Of a stretch of 64,000 bases of DNA, positions 8,622 to 17,096 are shown in pieces. The stretch is from assembly GCF_016598535.1 (NCBI RefSeq), contig NZ_CP066779.1, positions 682,001-746,000 of the forward strand, written 5' to 3'. The position numbers and the translations under genes are program-made. Positions within the stretch are counted from its first letter, which is position 1. Every line of letters begins with the position of its first letter. The notes beneath the pieces were generated by a model. It saw only the letters and a program-made list of their open reading frames with translations. It ran no database searches and was not told the origin of the DNA. Source of the DNA: Rhodococcus sp. P-2. Lineage in GTDB: Bacteria; Actinomycetota; Actinomycetes; Mycobacteriales; Mycobacteriaceae.

Positions 8622-9944
8622 TCAGCGCGGTTCGCGGTGCGGAACGACGTCCGCGGGCGGAGCAGTGTTGGCCACCGGCAAGAAGACGGCGAACAAGGCA
8701 GGCTTACGCCTCTGCAGTTCCAGTCGGCCCCCGTCGGCTTCGATCAGTGCACGTGCGAGCGCCAACCCGACGCCGGTGGACCCGGCCCCCGAAAATCCTC
8801 TGTCGAAGATGTGCGGTGCAAGATCGTTCTCCACGCCGGAGCCCTCGTCGGTGACCTCGACGCACACCATCGAGTCACGACGAGACGAACTGCGACCGGT
8901 ACCGTCGATCAATCGGACAGACACCGTGCACGTGCCTTCACCGTGTTCGAACGAATTGTCGACCAGAACGGAAACAGCTTCACGCAGACGCGAACCTGTG
9001 GTTGCAGCCATCACTGTCCGATCGCCGCGTAGGCGGAGCCTGCGCCCCTCTCCGTCGAACTGAGCCTGCCAGTCGCGGGTCACCTGTTCCAGCTCGCCGA
9101 CCACCGACACCAGGCTCGCCGACGATCCGCTGGTGCGCGACGAGCGAATCAGGTCGTCGATTCCGTCGGTGAGCCTGTCTACTTGCGCCATGGCTTCCTC
9201 GGCCTCGTTCACGACGTCAGGATCTTCGTGAACGGACAACTCGTCCAGGCGCAGCCGCACCGCAGTCAGTCGACTGCGCAGTTGATGCGAGACGTCCGCA
9301 ACCAGCGCGCGCTCTCGTTGCAGCCGCACCGAAATCTCCACCGTTGCCGCGTCGAGCACGTCGGACACGCGGTCGAGTTCGGGGATGTCGTGCCGACGAG
9401 GATCCGGCCGGAAGTCACCTTCGGCGAGGCGCGCCGCCCGGTCGGCCACATCCTGCAGCGGATCGGCCAGCCGACGCGCAGTGACCACGGCGACGACGGT
9501 GCCTGCCGTGATGGACAGAAGCACGAGCACACCGACGGCCATCACCGCTTGCTTCTGCTGGGTGCGCAGGTTCTCCGACGGCACCTCGAGGCGCAACGAG
9601 CCTGAGGTTCCCATCGCGAGCGATTCGACGAGTGCGTTCTTGACTGTCGCCTCACCGACGTCGACGCGCGCGGCGCCGTCGACGACGGTCGGATACACGA
9701 CGACGAGGCGCCCGTCGTTCGGGGTGAGGACCTTGAGCGAATCGGTGTTCAACGCACCTTCGACGAGTCCGTTGGTGCCCTCCTGTGCGATGACCTCGGC
9801 GGCCATCCGGTCGAGTCGCACCCGGAGGTCACTGCGCGTCACGTCCTCCACCCAGAGCCACGCCGTGTAGATCAGCGGAACTCCCAGCAGCAACGCCGTC
9901 ATGATCACGACAGCGAGAATCGACTGCAATATGCGACGCCGCAT
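8622..9944 (-). CDS. Sensor histidine kinase with HAMP domain
   Basis: A 440-residue kinase: membrane segment at residues 8-30, extracellular sensor region to about 133, second membrane segment at 134-155, HAMP, HisKA box with His near 220 (ALVADVSHQLRSRL) and a HATPase domain with the N box (VLVDNSFEHG) and a DEGSGV G box. Its regulator gene lies 26 bases upstream in the same direction, the common order for OmpR-type pairs. It converges on gtrA with 26 bases between stops. The signal is unknown; the extracellular region has no recognisable fold. Confidence 0.92.
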   Translation of the reverse strand: MRRRILQSILAVVIMTALLLGVPLIYTAWLWVEDVTRSDLRVRLDRMAAEVIAQEGTNGLVEGALNTDSLKVLTPNDGRLVVVYPTVVDGAARVDVGEATVKNALVESLAMGTSGSLRLEVPSENLRTQQKQAVMAVGVLVLLSITAGTVVAVVTARRLADPLQDVADRAARLAEGDFRPDPRRHDIPELDRVSDVLDAATVEISVRLQRERALVADVSHQLRSRLTAVRLRLDELSVHEDPDVVNEAEEAMAQVDRLTDGIDDLIRSSRTSGSSASLVSVVGELEQVTRDWQAQFDGEGRRLRLRGDRTVMAATTGSRLREAVSVLVDNSFEHGEGTCTVSVRLIDGTGRSSSRRDSMVCVEVTDEGSGVENDLAPHIFDRGFSGAGSTGVGLALARALIEADGGRLELQRRKPALFAVFLPVANTAPPADVVPHREPR

Positions 9945-9970
9945 GCCGGCAGTTCCTGGTTCTCGAGTTG

Positions 9971-10651
9971 CTAGTCGGTGTTGATTCGGAAACCGACACC
10001 GCGGACGGTGGCAATTCTGCGTTCCACGGCGGGGCCCTCGTCACCGATCTTGCGGCGCAGCCACGACATGTGCATGTCGAGCGTCTTCGATCCACGAAGC
10101 TCGACGTCGCCCCACACCTCACGAAGGATCGTATCGCGCGAGACTACTTCCCCGGCATGCTCGAGGAGGACCCGCAGAAGCTCGTATTCCTTGTTGGCCA
10201 AGGCGATTTCGGAACCGTTGACGAGTACGCGTCGTGCCGCGGGCTCGAGTCTGATGCCACCGACCTCGACGATCGTGTCCTCACGGCCACCGTGGCGACG
10301 CAGGAGTGCTCGCACACGTGCCATCAACTCGGCGAGACGAAACGGCTTGCTGACGTAGTCGTCGGCGCCCGCGTCCAACCCGACCACGAAGTCGACTTCG
10401 TCGGTTCTGGCGGTCAACATCAGCACGGCGAGCGAGGTGCGATGCGCGCGGATCTGTCGACAGACCTCGAGGCCGTCCATGCCCGGAAGGCCGAGATCGA
10501 GAATCAACAGATCGAAATCACCTTCGAGCGCCTGCTGCAACGCAGCGGGTCCGGTCGGTTCGACGGTCACCGAATACCCTTCACGTCCCAATGCACGGGA
10601 AAGGGGTGCGGCAATGGCCTCGTCGTCTTCGGCTAGCAATACGGCAGTCAC
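9971..10651 (-). CDS. OmpR/PhoB-family response regulator
   Basis: A 226-residue transcription factor with receiver domain (Glu-Asp-Asp at residues 8-10, phosphoacceptor Asp near 52 in LDLGLPGMDG, Lys near 103) and a C-terminal winged helix containing the LANKEYELLRVLLEHAG start and the REVWGDVELRGSKTLDMHMS recognition region. It pairs with the HAMP kinase just downstream. It lies 37 bases after the PH-domain gene on the same strand and may share its transcript. Confidence 0.95.
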   Translation of the reverse strand: MTAVLLAEDDEAIAAPLSRALGREGYSVTVEPTGPAALQQALEGDFDLLILDLGLPGMDGLEVCRQIRAHRTSLAVLMLTARTDEVDFVVGLDAGADDYVSKPFRLAELMARVRALLRRHGGREDTIVEVGGIRLEPAARRVLVNGSEIALANKEYELLRVLLEHAGEVVSRDTILREVWGDVELRGSKTLDMHMSWLRRKIGDEGPAVERRIATVRGVGFRINTD

Positions 10652-10688
10652 ACGAACAGACTACGGACAACACGCCTTTGCACGTTGA

Positions 10689-11255
10689 TTACCAGCCATT
10701 TCGATCGTTCGGGTCGTCGTTTTCGACGATCGGCCGCTGCAGTGGCTGCTGTGGCGGCTGCTGCGTTGAATCGAAAACCTGGTGATACAGGAGGGCGTGA
10801 ACATGCTCGACATCCGGAATGTCGTCGAACTCGAGCGGATCGTCACTGGCCGATGCGATGACCAGAGTTCCGGTCTTGAGCATTCGATCGATCAGTCCGT
10901 GGCGGAACTGAACATTGCTGATCCGCCCCATGGGAATGTCGATACCGGTATGCGTGAGCACTCCGTGGCGGATGAGCACCCGCCGATCGGTGACGATGAA
11001 ATGCGTGAACTTCCAGACCGTGAACGGCGCAACCGATCGCCAGGCCACGACGCCGAGCCAGATGATTCCGACGGCAATGGACGACACGGTGCGAGCCGTG
11101 CCGTCCAATCTCGTCTGTGCGAGGCCCAACAAGAACCCGGCGACGGCCGTCGCAAGCACGAACGTCAGCGCCGGAAGCACCAACATCTTCCAATGAGGAT
11201 GGCGATGCAGTATCAGTTCCTCGTCCTGAGCGAGGGCGTCTTCGGGATATCCCAT
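10689..11255 (-). CDS. PH domain-containing membrane protein
   Basis: About 188 residues. It has two membrane helices (roughly residues 22-42 and 50-70) followed by a bacterial PH domain (bPH_2, former DUF304) with the TDRRVLIRHG strand typical of the family, and a glutamine/proline-rich tail. The orthologous position in M. tuberculosis is Rv3278c. ATG 11255 is chosen because MGYPEDALAQDEELILH matches the usual family start; upstream codons lie in a tandem repeat. Function is unknown; related proteins are thought to act at the membrane. Confidence 0.85.
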   Translation of the reverse strand: MGYPEDALAQDEELILHRHPHWKMLVLPALTFVLATAVAGFLLGLAQTRLDGTARTVSSIAVGIIWLGVVAWRSVAPFTVWKFTHFIVTDRRVLIRHGVLTHTGIDIPMGRISNVQFRHGLIDRMLKTGTLVIASASDDPLEFDDIPDVEHVHALLYHQVFDSTQQPPQQPLQRPIVENDDPNDRNGW

Positions 11256-11276
11256 GACGGGAAGTCTGCCACCCCG

Positions 11277-11325
11277 CACCGACTTTCAGGCACACCGACT
11301 TTCAGGCACACCCATCTTCAGGGCA
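11277..11325. repeat. 16-bp tandem repeat, about three copies
   Basis: CACCGACTTTCAGGCA occurs twice back to back (11277-11292 and 11293-11308), followed by a diverged copy (CACCCATCTTCAGGGCA, 11309-11325). The array fills most of the 73-base gap between the HdeD gene stop and the PH gene start. It could be simple replication slippage or a binding array; no inverted symmetry or terminator shape was seen. Confidence 0.8.
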
Positions 11326-11328
11326 CGC

Positions 11329-11904
11329 TCAGGGCTGCGCGATCTTTCGCAGCACCAGCGGGGTCACGACGATGATGATGCCGTACAGCACCATCCATAC
11401 GCCGACCACGATGCGGAAGACGTCGAGCGAGAGTTCGGGCTGCAGAAGGACGATCGCGCCCGCGACGATGCTGATGACTCCGAGCACGATCGACAGACCG
11501 CGATCGACGGTGTGCCCGGACGCTGCGTCGACCAGATCGAGAACGCCGCGGAATACCCACCAGGCACCGATCACCAGTGCGATCAGAACCACCGTCTGCA
11601 AAGGGCTACGGAGAACCAGGAATCCGAGGAGCACTGCCAACGCGCCGGAGATCGCGACAAGCGTCCGAGTTCCACCTGAAGCCGTCACGTCCGCGAACGA
11701 ACGGATGATCTGGACGATTCCGAATCCGAACAACTGAATTGCAATGACCACCGCGACCACGAAAAGGGTGGCATCCGGCCATGCGAGTACCGCGATACCC
11801 AGGCCCAATGTGAGGACACCGAGCAGCACCGTCACGCCGGTGAGTACGCGGCGAGCGCTCTCGGCCGTCTCGGCTTCGGTCGGAACAACGATCGGTGTGG
11901 TCAT
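11329..11904 (-). CDS. HdeD family (DUF308) membrane protein
   Basis: A 191-residue protein with six predicted membrane helices arranged as three similar pairs, the HdeD/DUF308 pattern with repeated Leu-Gly-Ile and Trp/Pro-containing loops (VLAWPDATLF; LVLRSPLQTVV; VLLQPELSLD). E. coli HdeD is linked to acid resistance; the role in actinobacteria is not established. ATG 11904 is preceded by AGGGGCG at a suitable distance. It is followed downstream by a 16-bp tandem repeat and the PH-domain gene on the same strand. Confidence 0.85.
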   Translation of the reverse strand: MTTPIVVPTEAETAESARRVLTGVTVLLGVLTLGLGIAVLAWPDATLFVVAVVIAIQLFGFGIVQIIRSFADVTASGGTRTLVAISGALAVLLGFLVLRSPLQTVVLIALVIGAWWVFRGVLDLVDAASGHTVDRGLSIVLGVISIVAGAIVLLQPELSLDVFRIVVGVWMVLYGIIIVVTPLVLRKIAQP

Positions 11905-12022
11905 GACGCCCCTAGGCAGCTCAGTAGATCCCGCAGTTAAGTGAAATGAAGGACGGACGGTTGGTTCGAAAACCGGCCAGGGCCAAAAATTAGCACTTTG
12001 GTGCCAGAAAATCCGGCAAGGC

Positions 12023-12877
12023 TCATGATTCGGCTACCGGGGCGGCCCGAAGGTGCGTGATATCACCCGCAGCGACCGCAAAGGTCTTCCCATCTGTTCC
12101 CTCGATCTCGATGACGACGCGGCCGGAAGTGTCGACGTCGGTCGCGATACCGAACACCTCCTTGTCGCCCGGCAAGACCGCGCGGACTCGTTTGCCCAGC
12201 GTCCCGCAGCGCTGCCGGTATTCGGCAGCCAACACAGATGTATCCCATTTCGATGATTCCCAAGCACGGAACTGCGTCGCCAACTCACGGGCGATTGCTC
12301 GAACGAGGGTGTCGCGGTCGACAGTCGATGCTTCTTCGACGAGGAGTGATGTAGCGGTCGGGACGGGCAGCTCCTCCACACCCAGGCTCACGTTCAACCC
12401 GATGCCCACCACCACCGCGGGATCGGGCGCAGTCCTTGCCACCTCGGCCAGAATTCCGGCAACCTTCTTGTCGCCGATGAGAACGTCGTTCGGCCACTTG
12501 AGTTCTGCGGGCACTTCGGCCACGTTGCGCAGCGCGTCGACGACCGCGATTCCCGACAGCAGCGGGAGCCAACCCATGTCCGTGAGATTCATTCCGGGCA
12601 TCGACAGCAGAACCGACATCGAGATCTGCGCTTGCGGCGGACTCACCCAGGTGCGCGAATGACGGCCGCGGGCACTCGCCTGATATTCGGCGATCAGAAC
12701 GTGACGGTCTGCATCCGGATCTGCCGCTCGCGCAAGGAGATCCGCGTTCGTCGAGCCGGTCTCCTCGACCACGTCGAGGCGGTTCCAGAAAACGCGCGCG
12801 TCATCGTTGTCACTGCGCACGAGTGCGCGCCGTAGGGCATTGCCGTCGAGGGGCGGTCGGTTCAAGTCGGTCCACAT
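12023..12877 (-). CDS. birA: Biotin--[acetyl-CoA-carboxylase] ligase BirA
   Basis: A 284-residue group I biotin protein ligase without an N-terminal DNA-binding domain, so an enzyme rather than a repressor. It carries the [10 protein letters not shown] adenylate loop, KWPNDV and the GIGLNV segment, then the C-terminal SH3-like cap. It loads biotin onto the AccA3 carrier encoded in this window. It is divergent from accD5, as in mycobacteria. TAGGCT (12889-12884) stands 6 bases before the ATG and no Shine-Dalgarno is visible, suggesting a leaderless message. Confidence 0.95.
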   Translation of the reverse strand: MWTDLNRPPLDGNALRRALVRSDNDDARVFWNRLDVVEETGSTNADLLARAADPDADRHVLIAEYQASARGRHSRTWVSPPQAQISMSVLLSMPGMNLTDMGWLPLLSGIAVVDALRNVAEVPAELKWPNDVLIGDKKVAGILAEVARTAPDPAVVVGIGLNVSLGVEELPVPTATSLLVEEASTVDRDTLVRAIARELATQFRAWESSKWDTSVLAAEYRQRCGTLGKRVRAVLPGDKEVFGIATDVDTSGRVVIEIEGTDGKTFAVAAGDITHLRAAPVAES

Positions 12878-12992
12878 AGTCCCAGCCTATGACGACAGCG
12901 AGAATGTACTGGTCAGTAGCTTGAGCCTGCAAGACAGCGACAATCGGACCTGCCTTCGAAGCCCCCCACGCACTCTCGTTAAGCTCACGTCC

Positions 12993-14633
12993 ATGACCAC
13001 TGTCCAAGAGCCGAACGCGCCGGAGGCGGCGGCCGCACCCGATATCCACACGACCGCGGGAAAGCTCGCGGACCTGCGGAATCGCCAAGCCCAGGCGCAG
13101 GCACCGAGCGGCGAAGCCGCCATCGACAAGGTGCACGCCAAAGGCAAGCTGACCGCCCGCGAGCGCATCACCGCCCTCCTCGACGAGGGCTCCTTCGTCG
13201 AACTCGACGCACTGGCACGGCACCGGAGTGTGAACTTCGGTCTCGCTGACAACCGCCCGGTCGGCGACGGCGTCGTCACCGGTTACGGCACCATCGACGG
13301 CCGCGACGTCTGTGTCTTCTCACAGGACGCCACCGTTTTCGGCGGATCGCTCGGCGAAATCTACGGTGAGAAGATCGTCAAGGTGATGGACCTCGCGATC
13401 CGCACCGGTCGCCCCCTCGTCGGCATCAACGAAGGTGCAGGCGCGCGCATCCAGGAAGGCGTCGTCTCGCTCGGCCTCTACGGCGAGATCTTCCATCGCA
13501 ATGTCCAGGCATCCGGCGTCATCCCCCAGATCTCACTGATCATGGGACCCGCCGCCGGCGGCCACGTCTACTCCCCCGCGCTGACCGACTTCGTCGTGAT
13601 GGTCGACGAGACCTCCCAGATGTTCGTCACCGGCCCCGACGTCATCAAGACGGTCACCGGTGAAGACGTCACGATGGAAGACCTCGGCGGTGCTCGCACC
13701 CACATGGTCAAGTCCGGCGTCGCACACTACGTCGCTTCCGGCGAGCAGGATGCCCTCGACTACGTCAAGGACCTGCTCAGCTACCTGCCGTCCAACAACC
13801 AGGCAGCAGCTCCCCGCGGCGAGATCACCGACCCGATCGTCGGTTCGATCGAAGACAGTCTGACCGCCGAGGACATCGAACTCGACACCCTCATCCCGGA
13901 TTCGGCCAACCAGCCGTACGACATGCACGAGGTCATCCGTCGCATCCTCGACGACGACGAGTTCCTCGAGGTCCAGGCCGAGCGCGCGATGAACATCATC
14001 GTCGGTTTCGGTCGCGTCGACGGCCGCTCGGTCGGCATCGTCGCCAACCAGCCCACCCAGTTCGCGGGCTGCCTCGACATCGACGCCTCGGAGAAGGCCG
14101 CACGCTTCGTGCGCACCTGCGACGCATTCAACGTCCCGATCATCACCCTCGTCGACGTTCCCGGCTTCCTTCCCGGAACCGAGCAGGAATACAACGGCAT
14201 CATTCGTCGCGGCGCGAAGCTCCTCTACGCGTACGGCGAAGCAACGGTCGGAAAGATCACGGTCATCACCCGCAAGGCTTACGGCGGAGCGTACGACGTC
14301 ATGGGCTCCAAGCACATGGGCGCCGACGTGAACCTGGCATGGCCGACCGCTCAGATCGCCGTCATGGGTGCATCCGGAGCAGTCGGATTCGTCTACCGCA
14401 AGCAGCTTCTCGAAGCCGCCAAGAACGGCGAAGACGTCGATGCACTGCGCCTCAAGCTGCAGAACGAGTACGAGGACACCCTCGTCAACCCGTACGTCGC
14501 CGCCGAGCGCGGATACGTCGACGCTGTGATTCCTCCGTCGCACACCCGCGGACAGATCGTCTCCGCATTGCGACTGCTCGAGCGCAAGGCCGTTTCCCTT
14601 CCGCCCAAGAAGCATGGGAACATTCCCCTATGA
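12993..14633 (+). CDS. accD5: Acyl-CoA carboxylase beta subunit AccD5
   Basis: A 546-residue carboxyltransferase (propionyl/acetyl-CoA to methylmalonyl/malonyl-CoA) with the N- and C-terminal crotonase-like domains. It shows [12 protein letters not shown], the [10 protein letters not shown] oxyanion loop and the C-terminal [11 protein letters not shown] and [12 protein letters not shown] segments. ATG 12993 begins a typical AccD5 N-terminus; the open frame runs back to 12807 through the birA promoter and is not coding there. TAAGCT lies 7 bases before the ATG without a Shine-Dalgarno. It overlaps accE5 by 4 bases. AccD5 works with AccA3 and AccE5 to make extender units for branched lipids. 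Confidence 0.96.
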   Translation: MTTVQEPNAPEAAAAPDIHTTAGKLADLRNRQAQAQAPSGEAAIDKVHAKGKLTARERITALLDEGSFVELDALARHRSVNFGLADNRPVGDGVVTGYGTIDGRDVCVFSQDATVFGGSLGEIYGEKIVKVMDLAIRTGRPLVGINEGAGARIQEGVVSLGLYGEIFHRNVQASGVIPQISLIMGPAAGGHVYSPALTDFVVMVDETSQMFVTGPDVIKTVTGEDVTMEDLGGARTHMVKSGVAHYVASGEQDALDYVKDLLSYLPSNNQAAAPRGEITDPIVGSIEDSLTAEDIELDTLIPDSANQPYDMHEVIRRILDDDEFLEVQAERAMNIIVGFGRVDGRSVGIVANQPTQFAGCLDIDASEKAARFVRTCDAFNVPIITLVDVPGFLPGTEQEYNGIIRRGAKLLYAYGEATVGKITVITRKAYGGAYDVMGSKHMGADVNLAWPTAQIAVMGASGAVGFVYRKQLLEAAKNGEDVDALRLKLQNEYEDTLVNPYVAAERGYVDAVIPPSHTRGQIVSALRLLERKAVSLPPKKHGNIPL

Positions 14634-14971
14634 CCGCAACCACCGAGGACATTCTCAGCGAAGATGTCGCACTGGCGGAGACTGCACCGACCAACGGTGC
14701 GGTAGTCGAGGGAACCGCGACGGACGCGTCGCTCACGGAGCTGACCGAGACGTCGACATCCGACGCGTCGGTCATCAAGATCGTCAAGGGTTCACCCACC
14801 GACGTCGAGATCGCAGCACTCGTCAGCGTGCTCGCTGCCGCTGCCGGCAGCGGTCAAGCTCCCGAGTCGAACATTCCCGCGGAGACCTGGGGCGATCCGA
14901 CTCAGTTCCACCGCACGCGTGCGCCGTTCTCGCCGTACGCGTACCTGAACCCCGCGATCCGTCGCAGCTGA
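14630..14971 (+). CDS. accE5: Acyl-CoA carboxylase epsilon subunit AccE5
   Basis: A 113-residue small subunit that in M. tuberculosis bridges and stimulates the AccA3-AccD5 complex. The conserved core is at residues 46-75 ([20 protein letters not shown]), preceded by a long acidic Thr/Glu-rich N-terminal extension and followed by a tail with Trp-Gly-Asp and Pro-Tyr-Ala-Tyr. Its ATG overlaps the accD5 stop (ATGA), so translation is probably coupled, giving matched amounts of the two subunits. Confidence 0.92.
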   Translation: MTATTEDILSEDVALAETAPTNGAVVEGTATDASLTELTETSTSDASVIKIVKGSPTDVEIAALVSVLAAAAGSGQAPESNIPAETWGDPTQFHRTRAPFSPYAYLNPAIRRS

Positions 14972-14987
14972 CGATCACTCTGCTGAC

Positions 14988-15629
14988 GTGACTCAACTGG
15001 TTCTGGCTTCAGCGTCCCCGGCTCGCCTCGCAGTTCTGCGGGCGGCCGGGGTTTCGCCGCTTGTACGTGTCTCCGGTGTCGACGAGGACAAGATTGCCGA
15101 CAACCTCGGCCCCGACGCCGCTCCCGAAAAAGTCGTGACGGTGCTGGCGGAGGCCAAGGCCGCCGAGATCGTTCCCGGTCTTGCCGCCGACAATCTCACC
15201 GACGTAGTCGTAGTCGGGTGCGATTCGATGCTCCTGATCGACGGGCAACTTCAAGGCAAGCCGGGCAGCGTCGATATCGCCCGAAAGCGATGGGCCGCAA
15301 TGGCCGGACGCAGCGCCACTCTCTTGACCGGGCACTGTGTCCTGCGCGTCGCCGACGGCCGCATCGTTCGCATGGCCTCGGATCACAGCGCAACAGTCGT
15401 TCATTTCGCGCAACCGTCCACCGAAGATCTCGAGGCATACCTGGCAACGGGCGAACCTCTCCAAGTCGCCGGAGCCTTCACGCTCGACAGTCTCGGCGGC
15501 TGGTTCGTGGAGAGGATCGAAGGCGATCCCTCGAGTGTCATCGGTATCGGATTACCTTTGGTGCGAACGCTTCTCGAGCGTGTGGGAGTTTCCGTCTCGG
15601 ATCTCTGGCGCACTCAGAGCATCTTCTGA
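14988..15629 (+). CDS. maf: Maf family nucleotide pyrophosphatase
   Basis: A 213-residue house-cleaning enzyme that hydrolyses non-canonical or modified nucleoside triphosphates. The signature N-terminus LVLASASPARLAVLR, a GCDSML catalytic Asp segment and GKPGSVDIARKRW are present. The start is GTG 14988, 16 bases after accE5. It sits in the same conserved order as Rv3282. A strong hairpin follows the gene. Confidence 0.93.
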   Translation: MTQLVLASASPARLAVLRAAGVSPLVRVSGVDEDKIADNLGPDAAPEKVVTVLAEAKAAEIVPGLAADNLTDVVVVGCDSMLLIDGQLQGKPGSVDIARKRWAAMAGRSATLLTGHCVLRVADGRIVRMASDHSATVVHFAQPSTEDLEAYLATGEPLQVAGAFTLDSLGGWFVERIEGDPSSVIGIGLPLVRTLLERVGVSVSDLWRTQSIF

Positions 15630-15662
15630 CACGAATTTCCAAGCACGAGTTCGCAAAGCACG

Positions 15663-15707
15663 ACGACCAGCCTCGCATCGGGTCCAAATCGATGCGAAGC
15701 TGGTCGT
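15663..15707. terminator. Bidirectional terminator hairpin
   Basis: Left arm 15663-15680 and right arm 15690-15707 match at 17 of 18 positions (ACGACCAGC against GCTGGTCGT at the base), with a 9-base loop. TTTC follows on the plus strand. It stands between the convergent maf and HNH genes and could serve both. Confidence 0.8.
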
Positions 15708-15737
15708 TTCATGTTGTCCCCGAAAAGGATTGCTCCC

Positions 15738-16949
15738 TCAGGTTGTGAAGGTGGTGTTCGCCGGCCGCGGGTGCCGCTGGGGGTCGATCGACGGCGGTGG
15801 GATGAACCACGGTTTGTTGTCGACCCCGATCCGGATCTCCCACTTTCCGACGAACCCGGATTTGCGGTGCATCAGCCGGTGATGTGAACGGCACAGCAGG
15901 ACCAGGTTGTTCATCACCGTCGGGCCGCCGTTGGCCCAGTGCCGGATATGGTGCGCATCGGTCCAGGCGGGCACGCATGTGCAGCCGGGGAACGCGCAGC
16001 CTTTATCTCTCGCGATCAGCGCCACTCTCTGTTCGGCGGTGACCAATCGTTTTCCGGGTTTCGCATCGAGCGGCGCTCCGTGATCATCGAGTAGGACAGT
16101 GGACAGGAAACAGTCGCACCCGAGAAGCCTGGTCTGTGACACCGACAGCGGTCCCAGCCAGGGCATGTGCCCCACATCGAGATCCGACACAGACCCACCA
16201 CCAGTGGGTGTCGCGGCGCAATCGCGGTGCTCGGCGAGATCCCGGGCATTGATGTGCACGTTCACGTGCGGCCGCTGCCCACCATCCATACCGGTCTTCG
16301 CGCAGTCCAGATAGCGGCGGATCAGTTCGGTGAACCCGTCCGCGGTCCGCTTCGCCGCGGACCGGGCATCGGGGGTTCCGTCCGGTGCCGGGGTGGGCAT
16401 CGTCAGATTCGACAGAGCCGACAGCAGCATTTCGCCGGTGAGGGCGTCGAAATCGCCACGCACCACCACCCGACCATTCAAGGTCGACGCGATGCGGAGT
16501 TCGTTGCGGTCGACGTCTTCGGCGGGTGGAATTTCATCGGATTCGAAGATTCGCTCCAACGTCGCGATGACGTTCCGCACCTTCGTGGTCGTTGCTTCCA
16601 CACCGGAGGCGGCAGCCAACAACAAGTCGATGCAGCGAGGCATCGCTTCGTCCGGCATCCCCTTCGGCGGCGACTCACAAAACGAGACGATCAACACGGC
16701 GTGCTCGAACGAACAATCCCCGCAATCGAACCGAGCTGCCACTGCCGGAAACGGCCGCAGCGCAACACCGAGGGCGGCGATCTTCTTCCCGTCCCGCACC
16801 TGCAGCATCGTGTTCGCCGCCAACCACGCACCCACCCCGCGACTGGCGATCACCTGATCATCCGGGCGCAACGACAACTCGTCGACCACCGCCACCCGAA
16901 CGGCTTCCAGGCGCAGAATCTCCGCACTCGCCTCGGATAGCAGCCTCAC
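15738..16949 (-). CDS. HNH endonuclease, DUF222 / 13E12-type (frameshifted)
   Basis: A 403-residue frame containing the DUF222 region (residues about 1-290) and a C-terminal HNH nuclease domain (CAFPGCTCVPAWTDAHHI, then Asn and His residues ending LCRSHHRLMH). This is the REP13E12 family, multicopy in Corynebacteriales and possibly mobile-element derived. The usual N-terminus (ending in a LTAAELREA segment) lies in another frame just upstream, so the gene appears frameshifted near 16935-16950 by one extra base. The GTG at 16949 lacks a ribosome site and is only a fallback start. No terminal repeats were seen around it. Confidence 0.75.
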   Translation of the reverse strand: MRLLSEASAEILRLEAVRVAVVDELSLRPDDQVIASRGVGAWLAANTMLQVRDGKKIAALGVALRPFPAVAARFDCGDCSFEHAVLIVSFCESPPKGMPDEAMPRCIDLLLAAASGVEATTTKVRNVIATLERIFESDEIPPAEDVDRNELRIASTLNGRVVVRGDFDALTGEMLLSALSNLTMPTPAPDGTPDARSAAKRTADGFTELIRRYLDCAKTGMDGGQRPHVNVHINARDLAEHRDCAATPTGGGSVSDLDVGHMPWLGPLSVSQTRLLGCDCFLSTVLLDDHGAPLDAKPGKRLVTAEQRVALIARDKGCAFPGCTCVPAWTDAHHIRHWANGGPTVMNNLVLLCRSHHRLMHRKSGFVGKWEIRIGVDNKPWFIPPPSIDPQRHPRPANTTFTT

Positions 16950-17034
16950 GCAACTCGGCAGCCGTCAACTGCCACAGACGTCCGCGTAACCCCACCGCAG
17001 AACCAGCCACCACATCCGACAACAGAACACTCAT
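16950..17034 (-). pseudogene. Detached N-terminus of the HNH gene
   Basis: From ATG 17034, preceded by a good Shine-Dalgarno (GGGGGA, 4 bases away), the sequence encodes Met-Ser-Val-Leu-Leu-Ser-Asp and then LRGRLWQLTAAELREAA. This is the normal start of DUF222 proteins. The frame then runs out of family resemblance and stops at 16858, while the rest of the family sequence continues in the frame shifted by one base. Deleting one base near ATCCGAG would join them. A sequencing error is the alternative. Confidence 0.7.
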
Positions 17035-17096
17035 TGAATCCCCCGATCCCCTGAAACACAGGGTACTCGAACACCCGTTCGAGTCAAGAGCAATTC

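Noticed and set aside
13533..14615. Long open frame (360 codons) antisense to accD5
   Set aside because: Acidic low-complexity translation with no domain, fully inside a strongly conserved gene; it is the expected shadow of GC-rich codon use.
15663..15707. Inverted repeat considered as an insertion-sequence end
   Set aside because: It is a single hairpin between convergent stops, with no transposase or partner repeat nearby.
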